Positions 51,217 through 61,908 are shown, numbered from the stretch's first letter. The stretch: 64,000 nucleotides of DNA from Veillonellaceae bacterium (GCA_012798135.1 JAAZNU010000002.1:130658-194657); one strand, 5' to 3'. The notes: a model not told the origin generated them from the sequence alone. Numbers and translations: made by a program.

Positions 51217-53358
51217 ATGAAACTGGGGACGCGGATTGCCATATCGCACTCCCTATTCGGCTTGATCGCTATATTTGCGATTTATCTGCTGGTAGATCAG
51301 GTTTGGGTAAAAACCTTTGACCAGCTGGAACAAAAAGCGGTCCGGGAAAATGTCAACCGGGCCCGTCTCATCTGGGGCAAGGAACAAAAGACTCTGCAGT
51401 CGATCGTGGGAGACTGGGCGCCGTGGGATGATCTGTACGAGTTTGCCCGGAATCCGCAAAACCGGAAATTCGTGGTAGATAACCTGCCGGATTCGGCCAT
51501 GGTCAATTTGCGGATCGATGGCGTAGCGGTCACGGACCCGACGGGACGAATCTTGTTCGCCAAAACCATCGATACCGCGCAGAAACAGGAAACACCGGTT
51601 TCCGCCGAATTTTATCGCCATATCCGGCCGGAGCAATTATTTTTTGCCGACTTACAGGGGGATCGATCCGCCGCTGGCGTTGTATGGATGGAAAACATGC
51701 CGGTGCTAATCGCGGCGCAGCGAATCCTGAAGAGCGACAAAACCGGCGACAGTCCCGGTATATTGATTTTTTTGCGCAAGGTCGACGCCGATTTGTTGGC
51801 GGAAATTACAGAAATTGTGCAGGCGCCTGTGCGCGTCGAAACCGGGGAAACCTACCGCATGCTGGTCAATGAACATGATAACCAGGAACTTGAAACAGCG
51901 TCGGCGGCCATCATCCAGTCGTTGCTGCCGATGCATGACATTTATGGCAACATTCCCTTCGTTTTGGTGGTCGAGACATCACGCGCATTGTCGCTGGAAG
52001 TTCAACGGCATCTGAAATATTTTGTGGCCATATTGGTCGGCTTGATCGCGCTGATTGTCTCTCTGTCTATCGTTGATTTGAAGCGGATGGTGATCCGTCG
52101 CCTGGAAAACATGGATTCTTTTTTGCGGCAGACGGATATCGTCGATGGAACAAGTCGTAAGCTGCTGATCGACGGTGATGATGAACTGACCCAGGTAACG
52201 GTAAGCATGAATCAGATGCTGGAACGCATTGCGAAATCACAACGGGAGAATGAGCAATTGAATGCTTCGCTGCAAGCGGAATTGGTCGAACGGCAACTGA
52301 CGCAGCAGACGTTGCTGTATTCCAGCCAGCATGACGCGTTGACGGGCTTGTTCAACCGGGCCTATCTGGATGAATCACTGCAAAGAATTATCCGGAAGGG
52401 CGCGGACGGGGTGGGCGTCATTTGTTGTGATCTGGATGGCCTGAAGTTGATTAACGATACCTTGGGACATGCAGCCGGTGACCGGCTATTGCAAAGAACC
52501 GCTGATATTCTGAAAGAAGCGGCGACGCAAGCGGCGCTGGTCGTCCGCACCGGTGGCGATGAGTTTGTCGTCATTCTGACCGGGACGACCGAGACCAATT
52601 TGGAACATATCAGCCATAAAATCTTAGATTCCTGTACAGTTTCGGGTTTGACGGACTTGCCATTGCGTTTGTCGGTTGGTTGGCGCTATCGGGCGCATTG
52701 CGAAGTCGATTCAAACGACCTGGATTCCATGCTCCGCGAGGCCGATGACGAAATGTACCGGCAAAAACTTTCCAGCAGTCAAAGCGCTCGCAGCGGTGTT
52801 GTGCAGACGATCATGAAGATGCTGGAAATCAGGGATTTTGAGACGGAAGAACATTCTCAGCGTCTCGCTCGCTTGGCCTTGGAGCTTGCTCAGCGGGCTG
52901 GGATGTCAGGACACCGGAAAAATGACCTCCGTCTCTTGGCCCAGTTCCACGATATCGGCAAAATCGGCATTCCTGATAAAATTTTGCTGAAACCGGCGGC
53001 GCTCACACTGGAAGAACGCAAGGAAATGGAACGCCATTCGGAAATCGGTCACCGGATTGCGACGGTCATTCCCGAATTGCAACCGGTTGCCGAATTCATT
53101 CTGAAACATCACGAGCGTTGGGATGGCAAAGGGTATCCGATGGGCTTGAAGGAAGAACAGATTCCGCTGGAAAATCGGATACTGTCGATTGTCGACGCCT
53201 ACGACGCGATGACCAGCGACCGTCCTTACCGCCAGGCCTTGACAGAGGAGGTAGCGGCGGCGGAGTTGCGCGCTTGTCGGGGCAGTCAGTTCGACCCCCG
53301 GCTGACGGAGGTTTTTCTGGCCATGTTGACTGATGAACATTACACAGCCGGTTCGTAA
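51217..53358 (+). CDS. CHASE4-GGDEF-HD-GYP dual c-di-GMP protein
   Basis: This 713-residue protein has an N-terminal span, an extracellular CHASE4-like sensor (about 35-265, [12 protein letters not shown]), a second span, GGDEF (about 375-530) and HD-GYP (about 545-705). Its GGDEF motif is intact, but the I-site RxxD is missing (TQAALVVRT in front). The HD-GYP part has [11 protein letters not shown] and DGKGYPMGL. It is a paralogue of the PocR-PAS protein at 7.5 kb, sharing the join SQSARSxxVQT. Both activities look possible. The gene is alone between two terminator regions. Confidence 0.9.
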   Translation: MKLGTRIAISHSLFGLIAIFAIYLLVDQVWVKTFDQLEQKAVRENVNRARLIWGKEQKTLQSIVGDWAPWDDLYEFARNPQNRKFVVDNLPDSAMVNLRIDGVAVTDPTGRILFAKTIDTAQKQETPVSAEFYRHIRPEQLFFADLQGDRSAAGVVWMENMPVLIAAQRILKSDKTGDSPGILIFLRKVDADLLAEITEIVQAPVRVETGETYRMLVNEHDNQELETASAAIIQSLLPMHDIYGNIPFVLVVETSRALSLEVQRHLKYFVAILVGLIALIVSLSIVDLKRMVIRRLENMDSFLRQTDIVDGTSRKLLIDGDDELTQVTVSMNQMLERIAKSQRENEQLNASLQAELVERQLTQQTLLYSSQHDALTGLFNRAYLDESLQRIIRKGADGVGVICCDLDGLKLINDTLGHAAGDRLLQRTADILKEAATQAALVVRTGGDEFVVILTGTTETNLEHISHKILDSCTVSGLTDLPLRLSVGWRYRAHCEVDSNDLDSMLREADDEMYRQKLSSSQSARSGVVQTIMKMLEIRDFETEEHSQRLARLALELAQRAGMSGHRKNDLRLLAQFHDIGKIGIPDKILLKPAALTLEERKEMERHSEIGHRIATVIPELQPVAEFILKHHERWDGKGYPMGLKEEQIPLENRILSIVDAYDAMTSDRPYRQALTEEVAAAELRACRGSQFDPRLTEVFLAMLTDEHYTAGS

Positions 53359-53396
53359 CCGTGACCTGCCGTAGCAGGGCCGAAGGCTTGCCTGCG

Positions 53397-53425
53397 TTGA
53401 CTTTGACCGGGTCGTGCACTATAAT
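53397..53425 (+). promoter_or_regulatory. Sigma-70 promoter of leuS
   Basis: TTGACT (53397-53402), a 17-bp spacer and TATAAT (53420-53425) give a near-consensus promoter. The start would be near 53432, leaving a 64-nt leader. Confidence 0.75.
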
Positions 53426-53453
53426 AAATGGCAACAGCGGAACCTTAGCCACG

Positions 53454-53477
53454 GCCCCGCCAACGGCGGGGTTTTTT
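53454..53477 (+). terminator. Terminator in leuS leader (possible attenuator)
   Basis: CCCCGCC (53455-53461) pairs with GGCGGGG (53465-53471) over an AAC loop, followed by TTTTTT. It lies between the promoter and leuS. It could also terminate the upstream HD-GYP transcript. No T-box sequence or stem I was found, and the leader is too short for one. Confidence 0.75.
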
Positions 53478-53495
53478 AGTTTGAGGAGGATGTCA

Positions 53496-55976
53496 ATGAA
53501 CGAGAAATACGTCCCGGGAGAAATTGAACCCAAGTGGCAACAGCGTTGGGCCGATTCAGGCGCGTTCCATTCCGAAGTGGACCGGACCAAACCCGAATAT
53601 TATGTGCTCGAGATGTTCCCCTATCCGTCGGGAGCCTTGCACATGGGCCATGTGCGCAATTATTCCATCGGGGACGTGATAGCTCGTTTTCAGAAGATGC
53701 GAGGATACAACGTGCTGCATCCGATGGGCTGGGACGCCTTCGGCATGCCGGCGGAGAATGCTGCCATCAAAAACAAAGTTCAACCGGCCGACTGGACGTG
53801 GAGCAATATCCGCAATATGCGCCGCCAACAGCAGGAACTCGGCCTTTCCTACGACTGGGAACGCGAGGTGGCGACCTGTCATCCGGAATATTACCGTTGG
53901 ACGCAATGGCTATTCCTGTTGTTCTTCGAACGGGGTTTGGCCTATAAGAAAAAGGCCGCGGTCAACTGGTGTGAGGAATGTAACACGGTGTTGGCCAACG
54001 AGCAGGTCATCGACGGCAACTGTTGGCGCTGCAACTCGGTGGTCGTGAAGAAGGAACTGGAACAATGGTTCCTGAAAATTACCGATTATGCCGACCGGTT
54101 GCTGAAGGATCTGGATTTGTTGGGCGGCTGGCCCGAGCGGGTCCGGACCATGCAGGAGAATTGGATCGGTCGCAGCGAAGGCGCTGAATTTAGCTTTGCC
54201 GTGCCGGAACTGGGCGAAAAGATTCCTGTATATACTACACGACCGGACACCTCGTTCGGTGTGACCTATGTGGTGTTGGCCCCGGAACATCCGCTGGTGG
54301 CGAAATTGATTGCCGGCAAGCCGGAAGAAGCGGGAGTCCGGGAATTCGTCGCCAAAGTCCGGCAGTTGAGTGAAATCAACCGGACCGCCGCCGATGTGGA
54401 AAAGGAAGGCATGTTCACCGGCGCCTACGCACTGAATCCCTTTAACGGCGAAAAAGTGCAGATCTGGGTCGCCAATTATGTGCTGTTCGAATACGGCACC
54501 GGCGCGGTCATGGGCGTACCGGCCCACGATGAGCGCGACTGGGCGTTCGCGACCAAATACAATCTGGCCAAACGGTTGGTAGTACAAACTCCCGACAACC
54601 CCATGAGCATCGACACTATGACTGGCGCATACGACGGGGAAGGCGTTTTGGTCAATTCCGGCGCTTTTGACGGCCTGGACAACGAAACCGGCAAGACCCG
54701 GATGACGGATTGGCTGGCGGAGCAGGGAATCGGCCGGCGGCGCGTGACTTATCGTTTGCGCGATTGGCTCATTTCCCGGCAACGTTACTGGGGCGCACCC
54801 ATTCCGATCGTGTATTGCGAAGATTGCGGCGCTGTGGCGGTTCCCAAAGAAGAACTGCCGATACGGCTGCCGGAAAATGTTCGATTTGACGCCGGCGCGG
54901 TATCGCCGCTGGCCACCGTTGACGAGTTTGTACACTGCAAGTGTCCCAAATGCGGTAAACCGGCTCGCCGGGAAACCGATACCATGGATACCTTCATCTG
55001 CTCGTCGTGGTATTACTATCGTTATACCGATCCTCGCAACGCCAAGGCGCCCTGGGATCTGGACAAAGCCAATTATTGGCTGCCGGTCGATCAGTATATC
55101 GGCGGCATTGAACATGCAATTCTCCATCTCTTGTACTCTCGTTTCTTCACCAAGGTCCTGAAAGACGCCGGCCTGATTAACGCCGATGAGCCGTTCAAAA
55201 ATCTGCTGACACAGGGAATGGTTATCAAGGACGGTTCCAAGATGTCCAAGTCCAAGGGCAATATCGTTTCACCGGAAGAGATCGTGAAAAAATACGGTGC
55301 GGATACCGCCCGGCTGTTCATCCTGTTTGCCTCGCCGCCGGAGCGGGATCTGGAGTGGAGCGATCAGGGAGTTGAAGGAGCGGCTCGTTTCCTGAACCGG
55401 TTGTGGCGGATTGTTTGTCACTACGCGGATTTGATTAAGACCGCCCCGGCAACCTATCCGGTAGCGGACCTGAATGATGCGGAAAAAGAGCTGCGCCGGG
55501 CGTTGAACGCCACTATCCGCAAGGTGACGGACGATATAGCGGAACGCTTTAATTTCAATACGGCCATCAGTTCGATCATGGAGCTGGTCAATGCGCTGCA
55601 TGCCTACCGGGATGCGGCGGGCGAACCGCATCCGGCTCTGGTTCGGGAAACGACGGAAAGCTTGCTCAAACTGTTGGCGCCGTTTGCGCCGCATATTACG
55701 GAGGAATTGTGGACTCAGATCGGCCATGCCGACAGCATTCATCGTCAAGTTTGGCCGAAATGGGACGCCGAGGCGCTGAAGACCGCGACGGTGGAAATCG
55801 TGGTTCAGATCAACGGCAAGGTTCGCGACAAATTGACTGTTCCGTCGGAAATCACCGTGCCGGCGTTGGAAAAACTGGCGCTGGGTCAGGAACGGATCCA
55901 GACCCTGATCACCGGAAAAACTGTGGTTAAAGTGATTGCGGTTCCCGGCAAACTAGTCAATATCGTCGTCAAGTAG
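53496..55976 (+). CDS. leuS: Leucyl-tRNA synthetase
   Basis: LeuRS charges tRNA(Leu). In 826 residues, [17 protein letters not shown] carries the class I HIGH-like motif and SKMSKSKGN the KMSKS loop. [11 protein letters not shown] follows the start. A CP1 editing insert and Cys-rich CVED-type zinc areas ([26 protein letters not shown]) are present. ATG at 53496 has GAGGAGGA upstream; the longer reading from 53361 would include the leader terminator. The length is typical for a bacterial LeuRS. Confidence 0.97.
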   Translation: MNEKYVPGEIEPKWQQRWADSGAFHSEVDRTKPEYYVLEMFPYPSGALHMGHVRNYSIGDVIARFQKMRGYNVLHPMGWDAFGMPAENAAIKNKVQPADWTWSNIRNMRRQQQELGLSYDWEREVATCHPEYYRWTQWLFLLFFERGLAYKKKAAVNWCEECNTVLANEQVIDGNCWRCNSVVVKKELEQWFLKITDYADRLLKDLDLLGGWPERVRTMQENWIGRSEGAEFSFAVPELGEKIPVYTTRPDTSFGVTYVVLAPEHPLVAKLIAGKPEEAGVREFVAKVRQLSEINRTAADVEKEGMFTGAYALNPFNGEKVQIWVANYVLFEYGTGAVMGVPAHDERDWAFATKYNLAKRLVVQTPDNPMSIDTMTGAYDGEGVLVNSGAFDGLDNETGKTRMTDWLAEQGIGRRRVTYRLRDWLISRQRYWGAPIPIVYCEDCGAVAVPKEELPIRLPENVRFDAGAVSPLATVDEFVHCKCPKCGKPARRETDTMDTFICSSWYYYRYTDPRNAKAPWDLDKANYWLPVDQYIGGIEHAILHLLYSRFFTKVLKDAGLINADEPFKNLLTQGMVIKDGSKMSKSKGNIVSPEEIVKKYGADTARLFILFASPPERDLEWSDQGVEGAARFLNRLWRIVCHYADLIKTAPATYPVADLNDAEKELRRALNATIRKVTDDIAERFNFNTAISSIMELVNALHAYRDAAGEPHPALVRETTESLLKLLAPFAPHITEELWTQIGHADSIHRQVWPKWDAEALKTATVEIVVQINGKVRDKLTVPSEITVPALEKLALGQERIQTLITGKTVVKVIAVPGKLVNIVVK

Positions 55977-56030
55977 TTTCTCGTTTTTTAAAACTCGGTG
56001 CCGTTTCCGATATGCAATATGGTACACTGC

Positions 56031-56060
56031 GCCGGCCTGTACGCACAGGCCGGCTTTTCT
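56031..56060 (+). terminator. Intrinsic terminator after leuS
   Basis: GCCGGCCTGT (56031-56040) pairs with ACAGGCCGGC (56045-56054), followed by TTTTCTTTT. It lies between leuS and comEA. Confidence 0.85.
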
Positions 56061-56091
56061 TTTGATCGTCAGGATGAAGGGAGGAAGGCCT

Positions 56092-56748
56092 ATGCGAAAA
56101 GTGGACGAACTCGAAGAAGAAGCGACTCGGCTACGGTTAAAGAAAAAACAGATCATGACGGTGACGGTCCTATTGATCATAGGCGCCTGTGTGTTCGGTT
56201 GGGCGGATAGAATGTTGGCGCCGCCGCCGCTTCCAGAGCAGAACGCGGCAGTGGCCGGGCTTGCCCGTAAACCGCCGGCAGACATCGTGGTTTATGTCAG
56301 CGGCATGGTGGAGCATCCCGGAGTCGTAAAAGTGACCGGAGACAGTAGGGCTTTGGACGCGGTGAACGCCGCCGGCGGCCTGCTTCCCGGTGCCGAACTG
56401 TCGGGACTGAACCTGGCGCAACGGTTGCGGGACGGCATGCAAATCCATGTGCCGGGTCGGCCGGTGATCAAAAGCGAAGGGAGTAGCCCACAGTATCAAC
56501 CGATTGAGGGAGCGGTGAAAAATTCCTCGCCGCCAGCGGGGACCCCGGTTCCGGCGACCAAAATCAATATCAATACCGCCGCAGCGGCAGAGTTGGATCA
56601 ACTGCCGGGAGTCGGCCCCGCCATGGCGGCCCGGATCGTGGAATGGCGACAGGCAAACGGCCCGTTTCAGTCTGGCGAAGAGCTGAAAAAAGTGCCGGGG
56701 ATCGGTGAAGCCAAGTATCGGAAAATAAAGGACAAAATTACTTGGTAA
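56092..56748 (+). CDS. comEA: ComEA competence DNA receptor
   Basis: ComEA binds incoming double-stranded DNA at the membrane. This 218-residue protein has an N-terminal span (about 22-40), an SLBB-like domain (about 66-115), a Pro/Ser linker and a helix-hairpin-helix DNA-binding end (ININTAAAAELDQLPGVGP and KVPGIGEAKYRKI). ATG at 56092 has GGGAGGAAGG upstream. The stop overlaps the ComEC start. The pair shows the cell encodes DNA uptake machinery. Confidence 0.95.
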   Translation: MRKVDELEEEATRLRLKKKQIMTVTVLLIIGACVFGWADRMLAPPPLPEQNAAVAGLARKPPADIVVYVSGMVEHPGVVKVTGDSRALDAVNAAGGLLPGAELSGLNLAQRLRDGMQIHVPGRPVIKSEGSSPQYQPIEGAVKNSSPPAGTPVPATKININTAAAAELDQLPGVGPAMAARIVEWRQANGPFQSGEELKKVPGIGEAKYRKIKDKITW

Positions 56749-59171
56749 AGTATGCCGGCGCGTTTGCCCTGGGAATTTTCGTGGCTGGGAAGGTCGGCGC
56801 CGGCTTGGTCTGGTGCCTGATTTTAACGTGGATTTTGACCTTGGCCGTTATGGCTGGACGCAGTCGGCGCCGTGGTCGGGACAGCAGCCAGTGGCTGTCA
56901 GTGGCCCTGCTCTTGCTCTGGTGTCTGGCCGGAATCATCCGTTTGACGAGCGTGAACGAAAATCAGCCTTTCTCGGTTCGGGAATACATCGGCCGGAAAG
57001 TCACGGTGCAGGGCAACATCCGGGGTGTGCCACAAATCCTGAACGGCAGTGCCGGTGAGCGACGGGTCCGCTATGAACTGGAACTAAAACACAGACTGGC
57101 GTCGGCAGAGGGATTGCCGCAACCGTTGCGGGGCGGGTTGCGCATCACGGCGGCGCAGGCGGAATCGCAACCGGTCGGCGCGGCTGGCGATTCTATGGTG
57201 GCGACCGGAACGATCCGCCGGTTTAACGTTTATCATAATCCGGGGCAGCCGGATGCCGAAACGGCCCTCGCGGTGAGGGGACTGGATGCGAGGATGACCG
57301 CGTTGCCGGGAACCCTGCGGATTACTAGGCACGACGGTATGGCGACTTTCGCCGATTATCTGTTCCGCTGGCGAACGCAGGTCCGGACCGCTTTGCTGCA
57401 GGCAATGCCGAATACGGATGCCTCGCTTGTCATGGGCATGCTGTTTGGCGGTTACGATGGAATCGACCGGCAAACGGTCCGGGATTTTGCGGCGACAGGC
57501 ATCGTTCATATCCTCTCGGTCTCAGGCTCGCATATTGCCCTGGTAGCTGGGGCGATATTTTGGCTGACGCGGCGAGTGGGCCTGCATGATACTGGCAGCG
57601 CCATGGTCGCCGGCTTGGCGATGATCGCTTATGGACTGATCAGCGGCTTTTCGGCGCCGGTCGTTCGATCCGTCGTCATGGGGGCGATAGCGATGGCAGC
57701 GATCGGGCTCGGCCAACGGGATGTCGCCGCTCGGGCCCTGACGTTGGCGGTGATCGGCATGCTGGTGTATGAGCCCCGCTATCTGTTTGATATCAGTTTT
57801 CAGCTTTCCGTTGCCTGCACGGGCGGGCTGCTGTTCTTCGCTCCATTCTTGCAAGAATGCCTGGAACCCTTTAAACGTTGCAAGGCCACGCGGTTTGCGG
57901 TTACCGGAATTGGCGCCACCGTAGCGGCAGAGTTGGCGGTACTGCCGTTGCAGGCTTGGTATTTCGGCGTATTGCCCACATATTCGCTACTGGCGAACGT
58001 GATCGTGGTTCCGCTATTGGAAACCGTCATTCTGGCAGGCTTGGCTGGAATCGTACTGGCCGGCGGTATGACAGGCGTCAGTCAGGTGATTTTTGTCGGC
58101 ATCAGCCTATTGACGGGAATGGCGGTCGAGCTGAACCGCTTTTTATCCCGGTTGCCGTTGGCCGTCGTGAGCTTGCCGGCTTTTGGCTTGTGGGGTTGCG
58201 CCGGTTATTATTTTGTAATCACCTGGCTGTGCGGCATTTGGAAAATCGCCGACTGGTCGCCGTCAGACGTACGGCGGAAAATGAAAAAAAATCCTGTAAA
58301 ATCGGCGGGATTGACATTATTTGCAGCGGCTTGCGTTGCTTTGGCCTGGCAACAGCCGGGGCCGCTGCAGGTGCACTTCATCGATGTCGGGCAAGGCGAC
58401 GCAACCTTGGTGATCACACCGCACGGCCGGTCGGTTTTGATTGATACCGGTGGGACGCCCGGGCCCCAGACGGAGTTTGATGTCGGAGAACGAGTGGTCG
58501 TTCCCTATCTGCGACACTATGGCGTGAGTACCGTCGACTGCCTGATTTTGACCCACAATCATCAGGATCATGCCGGCGGCGCCGCCGCCGTGGCGAATAT
58601 GCTGGGAGTTCGGCAGGCGTTGCTGCACGTGCCGGAATCGGACGAATCGCCGGCGATTCTGCGTTTGCGCCGAGCCATGCGCAACCGGGGAATGCGGGAT
58701 GCAGCCGATGTCGAGAAATTCAAGGTGGATGGAGTTTGTTTCCAGCTATATCAGGCGGGCAATGCTGTTTCCATGGCAAGTGGCCGGTCCGTCAAAAAAC
58801 AAAGCGAGTCCGAAAACGGCCAATCGACTGTAGTGAGGATCGAATTCGGACGCTACAGTTTTTTGGTGACAGGAGATCTGGAGGGGGAGAGCGAAACAAG
58901 AATAGGAAAAATGCCGATGGGGATGTCGACGGTGTTAAAGGTTGGCCATCATGGCGGTCGCAAGTCAACCCAACGGGAGTTCCTGACTAAAGTATGCCCA
59001 CAATATGCCGTGATCTCTGTCGGCGTCGACAATCGTTACGGACACCCGGCGCCGGAAACCCTGAACCGGCTGCGGGAGTGGCCGGTCGGCCTGTTTCGAA
59101 CCGACAGGGACGGGGCGGTCGTGTTCCACAGTAATGGGCAAGACTTGACTGTGTCCAGAACGATTCCCTGA
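56742..59171 (+). CDS. comEC: ComEC/Rec2 DNA channel
   Basis: ComEC forms the inner-membrane channel for single-stranded DNA in transformation. In 809 residues there are an N-terminal DUF4131-like region, a Competence domain with spans (VHILSVSGSHIALVAGAIFW), and a C-terminal metallo-beta-lactamase domain (FIDVGQGDATLVI, LTHNHQDHAGG, VTGDLE). The start is TTG at 56742, overlapping the comEA stop by 7 nt. The metal-binding HNHQDH is intact, so the nuclease-like domain may be active. Confidence 0.93.
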   Translation: MVKYAGAFALGIFVAGKVGAGLVWCLILTWILTLAVMAGRSRRRGRDSSQWLSVALLLLWCLAGIIRLTSVNENQPFSVREYIGRKVTVQGNIRGVPQILNGSAGERRVRYELELKHRLASAEGLPQPLRGGLRITAAQAESQPVGAAGDSMVATGTIRRFNVYHNPGQPDAETALAVRGLDARMTALPGTLRITRHDGMATFADYLFRWRTQVRTALLQAMPNTDASLVMGMLFGGYDGIDRQTVRDFAATGIVHILSVSGSHIALVAGAIFWLTRRVGLHDTGSAMVAGLAMIAYGLISGFSAPVVRSVVMGAIAMAAIGLGQRDVAARALTLAVIGMLVYEPRYLFDISFQLSVACTGGLLFFAPFLQECLEPFKRCKATRFAVTGIGATVAAELAVLPLQAWYFGVLPTYSLLANVIVVPLLETVILAGLAGIVLAGGMTGVSQVIFVGISLLTGMAVELNRFLSRLPLAVVSLPAFGLWGCAGYYFVITWLCGIWKIADWSPSDVRRKMKKNPVKSAGLTLFAAACVALAWQQPGPLQVHFIDVGQGDATLVITPHGRSVLIDTGGTPGPQTEFDVGERVVVPYLRHYGVSTVDCLILTHNHQDHAGGAAAVANMLGVRQALLHVPESDESPAILRLRRAMRNRGMRDAADVEKFKVDGVCFQLYQAGNAVSMASGRSVKKQSESENGQSTVVRIEFGRYSFLVTGDLEGESETRIGKMPMGMSTVLKVGHHGGRKSTQREFLTKVCPQYAVISVGVDNRYGHPAPETLNRLREWPVGLFRTDRDGAVVFHSNGQDLTVSRTIP

Positions 59172-59183
59172 GAGAGGAAAAAT

Positions 59184-60155
59184 ATGATGAAATCGCAACT
59201 GAAGCCACGCGGGCGCTTCGCACCCAGCCCATCGGGACGGATGCATCTCGGCAATGCCTGGACTGCTCTTTTGGCTTGGCTGGATATTCGCAAACGAAAC
59301 GGCGCGATGGTGCTGCGCATAGAAGACCTCGATCCGGACCGGAGCAGGCCGGACTATGCGGCTGGCCTGGTGGAGGACTTGCACTGGCTGGGCCTGGACT
59401 GGGACGAAGGCCCTGATGTGGGCGGCCCGGCTGCACCGTATTGCCAGAGCCAGCGTTCGGATTATTACCGAGTGGCGTTTGACAAGCTGCAACAGGCGGG
59501 ACTGGTTTATCCCTGTTTTTGCTCCCGGGCGGAATTGCGTCTGGCCGCTTCTGCTCCGCATGCCGGCGACGCGGAGGTTCCCTATTCGGGCCGGTGTGCT
59601 ATCCTGGACGATTTGGCGGCGTCGAATCTCCGAAGTAAAGGCAAGCAACCGTCGTTCAGGCTGCGGGTTGGCGATGCCTCGGTGGAATATGTCGACGAAG
59701 TATATGGCAGACAAAAACAGGTGCTGCGACAAGACTGCGGTGATTTCGTCATCCGGCGATCGGACGGGGTGTTCGCCTACCAGCTCGCGGTGGTCGTAGA
59801 TGATGCGGCAATGGGGATCAATCGTGTGTTGCGTGGCGCAGACTTGTTGACTTCCACGCCTCGACAGATTTATCTCTGGCGCTTGCTGGATGCGCCGCCG
59901 CCGACTTTTATCCACGTGCCGCTGTTGGTCGGTCGCGATGGCAGCCGTTTGTCCAAGCGGCACGGTTCGCTGGCGATCGCGGCATTGCGCGGGGCGGGAG
60001 TGACGGCGCCCAAAATCGTCGGGCATCTGGCGGCTTGGGCAGGATTGATCGACCGGCCGACGCCTGTGTCGCCCCGGGAGTTGGTTTCCTCCTTTGACCT
60101 TACCCGCCTGCCGCGCGAACCGGTGTGCGTGACAGAGGTCATGAAGTTTGACTGA
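59184..60155 (+). CDS. gluQ: Glutamyl-Q tRNA(Asp) synthetase
   Basis: GluQ-RS attaches glutamate to queuosine in tRNA(Asp). This 323-residue protein resembles the catalytic core of GluRS without the anticodon domain. It has FAPSPSGRMHLGN (HIGH-like), RIEDLDPDR, a zinc set (CFCSRAEL with YSGRC) and RLSKRHG (KMSKS-like). It is 12 bp after comEC, with a GAGAGGAA site. Its length fits the family, not full GluRS (about 480). Confidence 0.93.
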   Translation: MMKSQLKPRGRFAPSPSGRMHLGNAWTALLAWLDIRKRNGAMVLRIEDLDPDRSRPDYAAGLVEDLHWLGLDWDEGPDVGGPAAPYCQSQRSDYYRVAFDKLQQAGLVYPCFCSRAELRLAASAPHAGDAEVPYSGRCAILDDLAASNLRSKGKQPSFRLRVGDASVEYVDEVYGRQKQVLRQDCGDFVIRRSDGVFAYQLAVVVDDAAMGINRVLRGADLLTSTPRQIYLWRLLDAPPPTFIHVPLLVGRDGSRLSKRHGSLAIAALRGAGVTAPKIVGHLAAWAGLIDRPTPVSPRELVSSFDLTRLPREPVCVTEVMKFD

Positions 60156-60196
60156 GCGCGGTGAACAACGATTTAAAGGTAAAGGAGTCTGAGTAA

Positions 60197-61264
60197 ATGG
60201 CCCGTGCGCTTGCAGCAAAACCGCAGATTTATCTGTTTTTCGGCGAGGAAGGACTGTTGATCCGGCAGTTGGCCGATCAGGTCGTAGACTCGTTGCTGGC
60301 CCCTGACGAGCGGGAGTTCAATTTGACCATTTTGGAAGCGGACCCGGCGATTCCCGAGTTGCTGAACTTGGTGGACAGTGCGCCTTTTTTCGGTGAACAC
60401 AAGGTCGTTGTCATCCGGAATACTAAACTCTTTCAGGCGGCGCGGCGAAAAGCCGATTCTGACGAAACGGATAACGCCAGCGAGGCGGAGGAAGGGGGCA
60501 AAGAATCCGGAGATGCCGCGGATCCCCGATTGTTGCATCTGTTCGGCCATATGCCGGAATATACTACTCTGGTGTTTACCGCCGCCAAGGCGGACAAGCG
60601 GCGCAAACTGACGAAATTGGCCGCAGAGCACGGGCAGGTTCGGGAACTGAATCCGTTCCGGCCGCAGGAGGAACGGGAGATCCGGGCCTGGGTGGAAGAC
60701 CGGCTGACGGTGTTGAAAAAGCGGCTCGACAAGGAGGCTATGGATCATCTGTTGGCGGTGGTTGCGACCATGAATCAGGTTCCGCGCGGTTTTTTGGCGT
60801 CCGAAATCGACAAGGCCGCCCTGTTTGCGGGTGATGACCCCAAGATCAGCAAAAAAGCCCTGGAAGAGGTGATGGCGGTGGTGCCGGAAGTTTCCGCATT
60901 TGCTATGACCGATGCTTTGGCCCGCCGACAGGCGGAACGAGCATTGGCCCGTTTGGAGGAACTGTTTGCCGGCAAGGAACCGCCGCTCAAAATCATCGGT
61001 CTGCTGGCTTACAACATCCGTCGTTGGTGGCAAGTCCGGCAGGTAATCGACCGACGGGGCAGCGAGGCTGAAATGACAGCGGCTCTGGGAGGGAAAAGCG
61101 GCAGCCCGGGAATGGTGAATCGGGTTATCGCCCAAAGTCGTTCGTTCAGAAGTGACACGCTGAAGAAGGCGCTATTGATTTTGGCCGACGCCAATGTGGC
61201 GAGTCGGTCCGGCGGCGACCCCAGGCCTTATCTGGAGCGTCTGATTATCGAGTTATGCCGGTAA
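60197..61264 (+). CDS. holA: DNA polymerase III delta subunit
   Basis: HolA is the clamp-loader wrench that opens the beta ring. This 355-residue protein begins YLFFGEEGLLIRQLADQVVD, the usual delta N-terminus, has a charged linker (about 95-115), and ends in a helical C-terminal domain (IIGLLAYNIRRWWQVRQVID). AAAGGAG precedes ATG. rpsT lies convergent downstream, the standard Firmicute order. Confidence 0.93.
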   Translation: MARALAAKPQIYLFFGEEGLLIRQLADQVVDSLLAPDEREFNLTILEADPAIPELLNLVDSAPFFGEHKVVVIRNTKLFQAARRKADSDETDNASEAEEGGKESGDAADPRLLHLFGHMPEYTTLVFTAAKADKRRKLTKLAAEHGQVRELNPFRPQEEREIRAWVEDRLTVLKKRLDKEAMDHLLAVVATMNQVPRGFLASEIDKAALFAGDDPKISKKALEEVMAVVPEVSAFAMTDALARRQAERALARLEELFAGKEPPLKIIGLLAYNIRRWWQVRQVIDRRGSEAEMTAALGGKSGSPGMVNRVIAQSRSFRSDTLKKALLILADANVASRSGGDPRPYLERLIIELCR

Positions 61265-61286
61265 AGTCACCCTTCGTAACGCAAAA

Positions 61287-61310
61287 AACCCTGTCCATAC
61301 GGACAGGGTT
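61287..61310 (-). terminator. Terminator between holA and rpsT
   Basis: AACCCTGTCC (61287-61296) pairs with GGACAGGGTT (61301-61310) perfectly. The minus-strand side is followed by TTTTT, so it mainly ends rpsT. Confidence 0.85.
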
Positions 61311-61340
61311 AACAGGAAAATGATCCTGCATTGCAAAAAA

Positions 61341-61607
61341 TTATTTTGCGGCAGCATTAACCTTTTTGGCCAAACGCGATTTTTTGCGCGCGGCGGCATT
61401 TTTATGGAGTACGCCTTTGGAAGCAGCTTTGTCGATCGTGCTTGCCGCCGTGGCAAGCAGGGTCGTGGCTTCGTCGACTTTTCCGGCCGTTACGGATTCC
61501 GCCGTCTTACGGACGGCAGTCCGTACAGAGGATTTCACGGAAAAATTCGAGGCGCGTCTTTCAGCATCAGTTTTTACGCTGCGGATGGAAGATTTGATTT
61601 GTGGCAA
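61341..61607 (-). CDS. rpsT: 30S ribosomal protein S20
   Basis: This 88-residue basic protein has the S20 beginning PQIKSSIRSVKTDAERR and ending in KNAAARKKSRLAKKVN. It binds 16S rRNA early in assembly. The start is TTG at 61607 with AAGGAGGTG at ideal distance; the reading from 61628 lacks a site. TTG start is a known trait of rpsT and allows feedback control. Confidence 0.93.
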   Translation of the reverse strand: MPQIKSSIRSVKTDAERRASNFSVKSSVRTAVRKTAESVTAGKVDEATTLLATAASTIDKAASKGVLHKNAAARKKSRLAKKVNAAAK

Positions 61608-61651
61608 GGGATTCACCTCCTTGTGCACAGGTTACACAGGCTACGGTGAAA

Positions 61652-61680
61652 ATTTTAGCACGATGGCGGGGAAATTGCAA
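61652..61680 (-). promoter_or_regulatory. Sigma-70 promoter of rpsT
   Basis: On the minus strand, TTGCAA (61680-61675), a 17-bp spacer, and TAAAAT (61657-61652). It is about 45 bp before the TTG start. Confidence 0.65.
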
Positions 61681-61810
61681 GGGAAATCCCGCGCCGATTC
61701 CCGGATAATTTGTCGAAGGATAATAAAGTTGCGGTATCTAAAGAAAAACCAAACCGTTTTTCCTTTTTGCATGCCCGACAGCGCATAATGCAAACCTCAC
61801 CGTTTACTGA

Positions 61811-61822
61811 TACAATATTGTA
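61811..61822. promoter_or_regulatory. Palindrome before sigma-54 regulator
   Basis: TACAATATTGTA is a perfect 12-bp palindrome in the 301-bp gap between rpsT and the regulator. It may be an operator or part of a promoter; the rest of that gap holds only the rpsT promoter. Confidence 0.35.
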
Positions 61823-61908
61823 CGGCAACTTCAGATTGGCGCCTGCGTTTTGCGACAGGTGCGCTTGCTTGGTGCGGGATGTCACGAAATTTGATTGAGG
61901 TGTTGTTT

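Noticed and set aside
53426..53495. T-box riboswitch before leuS
   Set aside because: The leader from the predicted start is about 64 nt, there is no stem I and no T-box consensus; GGAACC alone is not enough.
53910..55127. 405-codon minus-strand open frame opposite leuS
   Set aside because: It lies inside a clear leucyl-tRNA synthetase and has no ribosome site.
58965..60218. 417-codon minus-strand open frame opposite comEC/gluQ
   Set aside because: It spans two well-supported forward genes and has low-complexity Arg/Gln-rich sequence.
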